A stretch of DNA of 11,355 nt, from the NCBI GenBank assembly GCA_946403615.1, contig CAMJAO010000042.1:1-11355 (forward strand), written 5' to 3'. A program made the position numbers and the translations under genes. Within the stretch, counting starts at the first letter, position 1; each line of letters begins with the position of its first letter. The notes below the pieces were generated by a model. The model searched no databases. It was given only the letters and a program-made list of their open reading frames with translations, and was not told the origin of the DNA. Positions 7,196-11,355 of this stretch are shown here, piece by piece. The DNA comes from an uncultured Prevotellaceae bacterium. GTDB lineage: Bacteria; Bacteroidota; Bacteroidia; Bacteroidales; Bacteroidaceae.

Positions 7196-7240
7196 AACAC
7201 TAAACCCTCTACCCTCAACACTAAACCCTCTACCCTCAAC
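7196..7240. repeat. Two identical 21-base tandem repeats built of heptamers
   Basis: The copies at 7196-7216 and 7217-7237 are identical, and a third begins (AAC, 7238-7240). Each is itself three diverged heptads: AACACTA, AACCCTC, TACCCTC. The pyrimidine-rich sense contrasts with the purine-rich array 11 bases upstream, though both share a 7-base period. The array ends in the hairpin before tyrS. Confidence 0.85.
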
Positions 7241-7252
7241 CATTAGAGGGTT
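7224..7252 (+). terminator. Hairpin between yidD and tyrS, possible terminator or leader structure
   Basis: AACCCTCTA (7224-7232) pairs perfectly over 9 bp with TAGAGGGTT (7244-7252), with an 11-base loop. The 3' side continues ATTGTCTT, which is T-rich but not a T-run. It could end the metK-to-yidD transcript weakly, or shape the tyrS leader. The same 5' arm exists in the upstream repeat copy (7203-7211), so two alternative foldings are possible. Confidence 0.45.
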
Positions 7253-7292
7253 ATTGTCTTCACTCCTAAAATAAATATAAAAACAACATACG

Positions 7293-8594
7293 ATGAGAAA
7301 GAATTTTGTAGAAGAATTGAAATGGCGTGGTATGCTGGCACAAATCATGCCGGGTACGGAAGAACTGTTACAACGTGAGATGGTGACAGCCTATCTGGGC
7401 ACCGACCCCACCGCCGACTCGCTCCATATCGGTCATTTGTGCGGTATCATGATGCTGCGTCATTTACAGCGCTGCGGCCACAAACCCATTATCCTCGTAG
7501 GCGGCGCCACAGGTATGATTGGCGACCCCTCGGGCAAAAGCCAGGAGCGCAACCTCTTGGACAGCAACACGCTCTATCACAACCAGGAGTGCATCAAACG
7601 CCAAGTGGCGAAATTCCTCGATTTCGAGGCTCAAGGCGAGAATGCCGCTGAGATGGTGAATAACTACGACTGGATGAAAGATTTCACCTTCCTCGATTTC
7701 GCCCGCGAGGTGGGTAAGCATATCACCGTCAACTATATGATGGCTAAGGAGAGTGTGCAGCAGCGCCTGAACGGTACTGCCCGCGACGGACTGTCATTCA
7801 CCGAGTTCACCTACCAGTTGCTGCAAGGATACGATTTCCTTTATCTATATCAGAACAAGCACTGCAAACTGCAGTTGGGCGGTAATGACCAATGGGGCAA
7901 CATGACCACCGGTACGGAACTTATCCGCCGCACCTTGGGCAACGACCAGGAGGCTTTCGCATTGACTTGTCCGCTTATTACCAAAAGCGACGGCAAGAAA
8001 TTCGGCAAAACCGAGACAGGTAACATCTGGCTCGACCCGAAACGCACATCGCCGTATAAATTCTATCAGTTCTGGCTCAATGTGAGCGACGACGACGCAG
8101 AGCGTTACATCAAGATTTTCACATCGCTGGAGAAAGAGGTCATCGACGCACTTGTAGAAGAACATCGTCAAGACCCGGGTCGCCGTGTGTTGCAGAAACG
8201 TTTGGCTGAGGAAGTGACCACGATGGTGCACTCGAAAGAGGATTTGGAGATGGCCATCGAGGCGTCGGGCATCTTGTTTGGCAAATCGACCAAAGAGGCG
8301 TTGGAGCGACTTGATGAGCAGACATTGCTCGATATTTTCGAGGGCGTGCCTCATTTCGAACTGCCGAAAGAAGCACTCGGAGCACCGGCAGTGGAATTGT
8401 TCACCCGCGAGGATGTTGCTGTATTCCCCAGCCGTGGCGAGATGCGCAAAATGGTGCAGGGAGGCGGTGTGTCGCTCAACAAGGAAAAGTTGTCGGCTTT
8501 CGACCGTCCAGTGACCGCAGAAGACCTGATTGACGGCAAATATCTGCTTGTGCAGCGCGGCAAGAAGAATTATTATTTAGTAACCGTGAAATAA
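7293..8594 (+). CDS. tyrS: Tyrosyl-tRNA synthetase
   Basis: TyrS attaches tyrosine to tRNA-Tyr in the cytosol, a class I aminoacyl-tRNA synthetase. The 433-residue protein has the HIGH motif at H45-I-G-H48. The KMSKS counterpart reads KFGKT at 236-240, the variant normal for the bacterial TyrS type that includes E. coli. The tyrosine pocket shows NNYDWM and the tyrosine-binding YQLLQGYDF and GGNDQWGN segments. A C-terminal S4-like RNA-binding domain lies at about 370-433 (PSRGEMRKMVQGGGVSLN). The ATG at 7293 gives the typical MRKNFVEELKWRGM opening after an A-rich leader. No T-box or TAnnTTTG promoter is visible in the 159-base gap before it, so the source of its transcript is unclear. In several Bacteroides a tatD gene lies between yidD and tyrS, as I recall; here only repeats are found. 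Confidence 0.98.
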   Translation: MRKNFVEELKWRGMLAQIMPGTEELLQREMVTAYLGTDPTADSLHIGHLCGIMMLRHLQRCGHKPIILVGGATGMIGDPSGKSQERNLLDSNTLYHNQECIKRQVAKFLDFEAQGENAAEMVNNYDWMKDFTFLDFAREVGKHITVNYMMAKESVQQRLNGTARDGLSFTEFTYQLLQGYDFLYLYQNKHCKLQLGGNDQWGNMTTGTELIRRTLGNDQEAFALTCPLITKSDGKKFGKTETGNIWLDPKRTSPYKFYQFWLNVSDDDAERYIKIFTSLEKEVIDALVEEHRQDPGRRVLQKRLAEEVTTMVHSKEDLEMAIEASGILFGKSTKEALERLDEQTLLDIFEGVPHFELPKEALGAPAVELFTREDVAVFPSRGEMRKMVQGGGVSLNKEKLSAFDRPVTAEDLIDGKYLLVQRGKKNYYLVTVK

Positions 8595-8653
8595 AAAATG
8601 CGGAAAAATTTGGTGATGGCATAAAAAACCATTACCTTTGCACCCGCATTTTT
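8594..8653 (+). terminator. Nested hairpin after tyrS ending in a T-run, likely tyrS terminator
   Basis: AAAAATGCGG (8594-8603) pairs perfectly over 10 bp with CCGCATTTTT (8644-8653). Inside, GGTGATGG (8612-8619) pairs with CCATTACC (8629-8636) over 8 bp with one G-U pair around a 9-base loop. The outer 3' arm ends in five T, as an intrinsic terminator would. It begins inside the tyrS stop codon. The long interior loop is unusual, and the same bases hold a strong promoter. Confidence 0.5.
8609..8640 (+). promoter_or_regulatory. Promoter of tRNA-Gln, full Bacteroidota consensus
   Basis: The -33 box TTTG (8609-8612) and the -7 box TACCTTTG (8633-8640) are separated by exactly 20 bases, an ideal match to TTTG-N19-21-TAnnTTTG. 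Transcription should begin near 8647, leaving a leader of about 80 bases before the mature tRNA. It is the best promoter match in the window. Confidence 0.85.
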
Positions 8654-8726
8654 GAGGAAGAACGATGGTTGTATGCGGTTGATGTTGAATACGAAACCCC
8701 TCAACCTTCCCCTCAACAAGATTGAT
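8647..8726 (+). other. 5' leader of the tRNA-Gln precursor, with internal pairing
   Basis: This stretch lies between the predicted transcript start and the tRNA. It can fold into a nested stem: TTGAGGAAG (8652-8660) with CTTCCCCTCAA (8706-8716, two-base bulge), or GGTTGA (8677-8682) with TCAACC (8701-8706). The two pairings share one base. It has no coding frame of note. RNase P would remove it at 8726/8727. The start and function are inferred. Confidence 0.4.
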
Positions 8727-8797
8727 TGTCCAATGGTGTAATGGTAGCACAACAGGTTTTGGTTCTGTTTGTGGTGGTTCGAATCCGCCTTGGACAA
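8727..8797 (+). tRNA. tRNA-Gln, anticodon UUG
   Basis: The sequence folds into a complete 71-base cloverleaf. The acceptor stem is TGTCCAA (8727-8733) with TTGGACA (8790-8796). The D stem is GTGT/GCAC with loop AATGGTA. The anticodon stem is ACAGG/TCTGT, whose loop TTTTGGT places anticodon TTG at 8759-8761, decoding CAA and by wobble CAG. The variable loop is TTGT, and the T arm is GGTGG-TTCGAAT-CCGCC. The discriminator is A8797. The CCA end is not encoded (ACA follows the stem), so it must be added after transcription. It has its own promoter and terminator and stands alone, directly after tyrS. Confidence 0.96.
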
Positions 8798-8799
8798 CA

Positions 8800-8832
8800 A
8801 AAAAAGGACAGGTCAAAAGCCTGTCCTTTTTT
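8800..8832. terminator. Bidirectional intrinsic terminator between tRNA-Gln and the flavodoxin gene
   Basis: GGACAGG (8806-8812) pairs with CCTGTCC (8820-8826) around loop TCAAAAG. A run of A (8800-8805) pairs with six T (8827-8832), giving a perfect 13-bp stem with T-tracts on both strands. On the plus strand it ends the tRNA transcript just 3 bases after the tRNA. On the minus strand it lies 22 bases beyond the flavodoxin stop and should end that operon. Confidence 0.92.
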
Positions 8833-8854
8833 GTTTCTCTCAAAGAGCAAGATT

Positions 8855-9487
8855 CTATAATCCTTTTACCCAGTTTTCTAAATCCTGTTTGCTGGCACGG
8901 TTCAGTAATTTGCCGTTCTTCCAGTTCACGTCAGGGTATGCTGCTTTCAAATCCTCACAGGCTTTCGTGATGTCGCTGCCGCCGGAGGTGGCGAAAGGGA
9001 TAACGGTCTTGTCCTTGAAATCGTAGGCTTCCATGAACGTGTTGATGATGGTCGGAGCCGTGTACCACCAGATGGGGAAACCGACATAGACCACCTCGTA
9101 GTCTTGCATGTTAGTCAGTTTGTTGGTGATGGCAGGGCGTGAACTCTTGTCCTTCATCTCAATCGTGGAACGCGACTGCTGGTCGCGCCAATCAAGATCG
9201 GCGTCGGTATAGGGCTGTTCGGGCTGAATTTTATGCAAATCGCCACCCGTCACTTCCGCCAACTGTTTGGCTACACCTTCCGTCACGCCAGAGGCTGAGA
9301 AATAGGCTACTAATACTTTGTTCATTTTCTTGTCCTCCTTTGTTTTGTTTCCTTGTGAACAGGCACTCAGACTGATTGTCAGCAGTGCTGTCAATGTCAA
9401 TACAATTATTTTGCCCAAAAGGCGGAATTTCTCACTACCGGCAGAATGAAGTTGTTTCTTCTGCGCTTTTTTCATTGCTTTTTTCAT
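8855..9487 (-). CDS. Flavodoxin with lipoprotein signal peptide
   Basis: This is an FMN-binding flavodoxin-like electron-transfer protein or quinone/NAD(P)H oxidoreductase of the small Flavodoxin_4 type. The 210-residue precursor has a long lysine-rich start (1-26), a hydrophobic core (27-40) and lipobox LSAC with C43 as the lipidated cysteine, so the product should be anchored in a membrane facing the periplasm. The flavodoxin fold begins at M55: VLVAYFSASGVT holds the FMN phosphate loop (about 64-69), and FPIWWYTAPT and PFATSGGSD are the flavin-ring loops. Upstream of M55, on the minus strand, AGGAGG (9334-9339) lies 8 bases before that ATG, so a cytosolic form could also start there. The gene abuts the dehydrogenase stop (TAAATG), implying coupled translation. 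Substrate and partner are unknown. Confidence 0.9.
   Translation of the reverse strand: MKKAMKKAQKKQLHSAGSEKFRLLGKIIVLTLTALLTISLSACSQGNKTKEDKKMNKVLVAYFSASGVTEGVAKQLAEVTGGDLHKIQPEQPYTDADLDWRDQQSRSTIEMKDKSSRPAITNKLTNMQDYEVVYVGFPIWWYTAPTIINTFMEAYDFKDKTVIPFATSGGSDITKACEDLKAAYPDVNWKNGKLLNRASKQDLENWVKGL
9323..9339 (-). promoter_or_regulatory. Possible internal ribosome binding site and second start of the flavodoxin
   Basis: Read on the minus strand, AGGAGG lies 8 bases before the ATG for M55 of the flavodoxin precursor, with ideal Shine-Dalgarno strength and spacing. M55 (MNKVLVAYFS) is where cytosolic flavodoxins normally begin. Bacteroidota rely little on such sites, and the motif also encodes lysine and glutamate, so it may be coincidental. 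Confidence 0.4.
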
Positions 9488-10660
9488 TTACATGCTCTCC
9501 TTTAATATTTCGGTGATATCTTCTGGTTTCAAATCGAGGTAACCTGCGGGATAGCAGATGGTGCCCTGGGTGATGCCGGGAATCATGTCGTCGGTGGCAC
9601 CGAGTTCGCTGATGGTCAGTGGCAGGCCAATCTCCAGCATCCAGTCTTTCAGTGCTGCGAGACCTGCTTCGGCTATTTGCTCGTCGTTCAGGCCGTCACC
9701 GTTGACATTCCATACGTTCTTGGCAAAGCGCACAAACTTAGGCAGACCGGGCTGCATGGCGCGGCGATAATATGCCATAGAGACGGATGCCAGACAGTAG
9801 CCGTGAGGGGCATGTGTCCAGGCGCCTATCGAGTGACCAATCATGTGTACCATCCAGTCCTCACGCTTGCCGAGGCCGATGAGGGTGTTCAGTGCCCACG
9901 TCGCAGTCCACATGATGTTTGAGCGGGCCTCGTAGTCTTGCGGATTTTTTACGGCTACGCGTGATGATGTGATGACACTGCGCATGAGTCCTTCAGCCAG
10001 GTAGTCGCTGGTGTTGTCGTCGAAGTCGCTGAAATATTGCTCCATGATGTGATTCATGATGTCATAGATGCCCGCCTTCATCTGGTTTTCGGGCACCGTC
10101 ATCGTGAACCGCGGATTCAGTATCGAGAATTTCGGCATCAAGCGGTCGTCGAACACATGACCTACCTTGAATGTGTGCTCGGCATCGGTAATCACCGTTC
10201 CTGCATTCATCTCAGAGCCGGTGCCCGCCATCGTCAGAATGCAGGCCACTGGCAACAGACGTTGGTCGGCGGCGGGTTGTTGCTGCTTGAGCCAGAACTG
10301 GTCCCAGTAGTCGCCCTCATAGTAAACGGATGCAGCCACAGCCTTCGAGTAGTCGCAAACGCTGCCGCCGCCCAGTGCCAGAATCAGGTCGATATCATGC
10401 TCGCGTGCTATATTGACACCTTCGCGCAGTTTCTCCAGAGTGGGGTTACTCATCACGCCGGGGTTTTCCACGATGGTCTTTCCTGCTTCGCGTAAGATGG
10501 CTACCACCTGGTCGTAGATGCCATTGCGTTTCACACTGCCGCCGCCGTAGTTGAGCATCACTACGGGACCGTAGTTCTTCAGTTCGTCTTTGAGGAAATT
10601 CAAAGACTCATCACCAAAATACAGTTTGGTGGGATTGTAGTACGAAAAGTTTCCTTGCAT
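9488..10660 (-). CDS. Iron-dependent alcohol dehydrogenase, YqhD/BDH type
   Basis: This is a group III metal-dependent alcohol dehydrogenase, a cytosolic enzyme that reduces aldehydes to alcohols, usually with NADPH in this subgroup. The 390-residue protein has the typical length. The nucleotide-binding loop LNYGGGSVKRNGIYD at 36-50 is close to YqhD and clostridial butanol dehydrogenases. LGGGSVCDYSK at 96-106 is the second conserved loop, and MAGTGSEMN at 144-152 the third. The expected metal ligands are all present: D200, H204 (GIYDIMNH), H272 (MVH) and H286 (APHG), with the canonical 14-residue spacing between the last two. The start is 48 bases after the thioesterase stop. A weak AT-rich hairpin (10670-10688) occupies that gap, and no promoter is visible. 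The real substrate cannot be read from sequence; aldehyde detoxification or fermentation are both possible. Confidence 0.93.
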   Translation of the reverse strand: MQGNFSYYNPTKLYFGDESLNFLKDELKNYGPVVMLNYGGGSVKRNGIYDQVVAILREAGKTIVENPGVMSNPTLEKLREGVNIAREHDIDLILALGGGSVCDYSKAVAASVYYEGDYWDQFWLKQQQPAADQRLLPVACILTMAGTGSEMNAGTVITDAEHTFKVGHVFDDRLMPKFSILNPRFTMTVPENQMKAGIYDIMNHIMEQYFSDFDDNTSDYLAEGLMRSVITSSRVAVKNPQDYEARSNIMWTATWALNTLIGLGKREDWMVHMIGHSIGAWTHAPHGYCLASVSMAYYRRAMQPGLPKFVRFAKNVWNVNGDGLNDEQIAEAGLAALKDWMLEIGLPLTISELGATDDMIPGITQGTICYPAGYLDLKPEDITEILKESM

Positions 10661-10669
10661 ATTAGTAAC

Positions 10670-10688
10670 AATAGAATGGGTTTCTATT
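10670..10688. repeat. Short AT-rich hairpin between thioesterase and dehydrogenase genes
   Basis: AATAGAA (10670-10676) and TTCTATT (10682-10688) form a perfect 7-bp stem with loop TGGGT. It lies 9 bases upstream of the dehydrogenase start on the minus strand. It is weak and lacks a T-run, so read-through is expected. It may influence translation of the dehydrogenase, or mean nothing. Confidence 0.35.
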
Positions 10689-10708
10689 CTCTGGTTTATA
10701 ATTGATTA

Positions 10709-11355
10709 TTATTTTGTAAACTCGGCTATTGCGCTCATCTCAGTGCCGATTGACAACGCGACAACAATACCGCCATCTATCTGGTAGAGTGTGGGCATGA
10801 GCATGTCTCCCAATTTGGCTGGCACGCGATATTCGACGCGCAGTCCTTTAACTTCGAAGTCGTCAGGCAACAATTCCATTGCCATGCGGATATAATTGGC
10901 ATTGTTCAGGTGGCGGTTGTAGTCGATGTCGGCACGAAGCACACGGATGGGGTCAAGCGCTCTGCCGCCGTCTTTAGGCAGGATGATGCGGCGGTCGCTA
11001 TACTTCATCTCCAATTGGGGTTCCAGCGTCATAGAGGCGATAGTAGCATCGTCAACACGTTTCAGTTTGCCGGTCGTCTTGTCCACAAAAGCCCCCATGC
11101 TCCAGGTCCTGTAGCAGGGCTTACCTTTTGCGTCATAGATGAACGTGTTGCGGAATCCGAACATCGGTTTCATGCCATAGACAGAGGTGGTTACCGTCAG
11201 TTCTTCTTTGTATTCAGGCACTCGTATGACCTCCACCTGTCGCGATGCCAACAGTTGGGCCATGTTCTGTTCCGTGAAATATTGTTTCACAACAGGCTCG
11301 GAGTCAATCCACATCTCTGAGCAGTCCTGCATCATCTGTAGGGCGGAATAAAGTT
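10709..11355 (-). CDS. Acyl-ACP thioesterase family protein (5' end outside window)
   Basis: Members of this family hydrolyse acyl-ACP to release free fatty acids in the cytosol. The fold is two hotdog domains. Numbering from the internal ATG at 11335, the C-terminal hotdog has DIDYNRHLNNANYI at 136-149, matching the D-x-N-x-H-x-N-N catalytic motif with N140 and H142, and VEYRVPAKLGD follows as the usual partner strand. The N-terminal hotdog includes SRQVEVIRVPEYKEELTV and MKPMFGFRNTFIYD. The frame is open to the window edge and reads LYSALQ before that methionine, which fits the family's opening helix, so the true start is a little outside the window. Next downstream is the alcohol dehydrogenase, 48 bases away on the same strand. 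Bacterial members of this family often have unclear physiological substrates. Confidence 0.88.
   Translation of the reverse strand, partial: LYSALQMMQDCSEMWIDSEPVVKQYFTEQNMAQLLASRQVEVIRVPEYKEELTVTTSVYGMKPMFGFRNTFIYDAKGKPCYRTWSMGAFVDKTTGKLKRVDDATIASMTLEPQLEMKYSDRRIILPKDGGRALDPIRVLRADIDYNRHLNNANYIRMAMELLPDDFEVKGLRVEYRVPAKLGDMLMPTLYQIDGGIVVALSIGTEMSAIAEFTK

Noticed and set aside
7021..7203. Small protein ending in an RSKRQEA heptapeptide repeat
   Set aside because: It is the out-of-frame reading of yidD continuing into the DNA heptamer array; a 7-base repeat automatically gives a 7-residue repeat.
7134..7292. T-box leader controlling tyrS
   Set aside because: No T-box core sequence and no antiterminator/terminator pair; such leaders are mainly a Firmicutes feature.

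Overview
The window looks like ordinary chromosomal DNA from a member of the Bacteroidales, most likely Prevotellaceae. Three things point there: Bacteroidota-type promoters (TTTG, about 20 bases, TAnnTTTG) with A-rich rather than Shine-Dalgarno leaders; a DUF4271 membrane protein beside hemD, rnpA and yidD; and AT-rich intergenic stretches carrying heptamer repeats. The species assignment is inference.

Layout, plus strand. The C-terminal half of a XerC/XerD-type tyrosine recombinase is cut by the left edge (1-387). A 291-base gap follows, with two hairpins and decayed 28-base repeats. Next is a secreted two-lobed M16 zinc protease (679-3489). A compact run then reads metK (SAM synthetase), DUF4271 membrane protein, hemD-like protein, rnpA (RNase P protein) and yidD (membrane insertion factor). 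These genes overlap or are at most 14 bases apart, so they probably form one transcription unit. A 159-base repeat-rich gap separates yidD from tyrS (7293-8594). After tyrS come a strong promoter, a leader of about 80 bases, tRNA-Gln(UUG) and an intrinsic terminator.

Layout, minus strand. Converging on that terminator is an apparent operon: an acyl-ACP thioesterase (cut by the right edge), a YqhD/BDH-type iron-dependent alcohol dehydrogenase and a flavodoxin lipoprotein. The last two abut as TAAATG.

How the genes work together. The central block is housekeeping for translation and RNA: tyrosyl-tRNA synthetase, RNase P protein, tRNA-Gln and methyl-donor supply. YidD supports membrane insertion. 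The minus-strand block is redox and lipid metabolism: aldehyde/alcohol interconversion, a flavin electron carrier and fatty-acid release.

I found no convincing undescribed multi-gene system, defence island, CRISPR array or intact mobile element. The most interesting signals are small: a tRNA promoter embedded in a hairpin that looks like the tyrS terminator, a possible second start inside the flavodoxin lipoprotein, two heptamer repeat arrays between yidD and tyrS, and a promoter-like element inside the DUF4271 gene.
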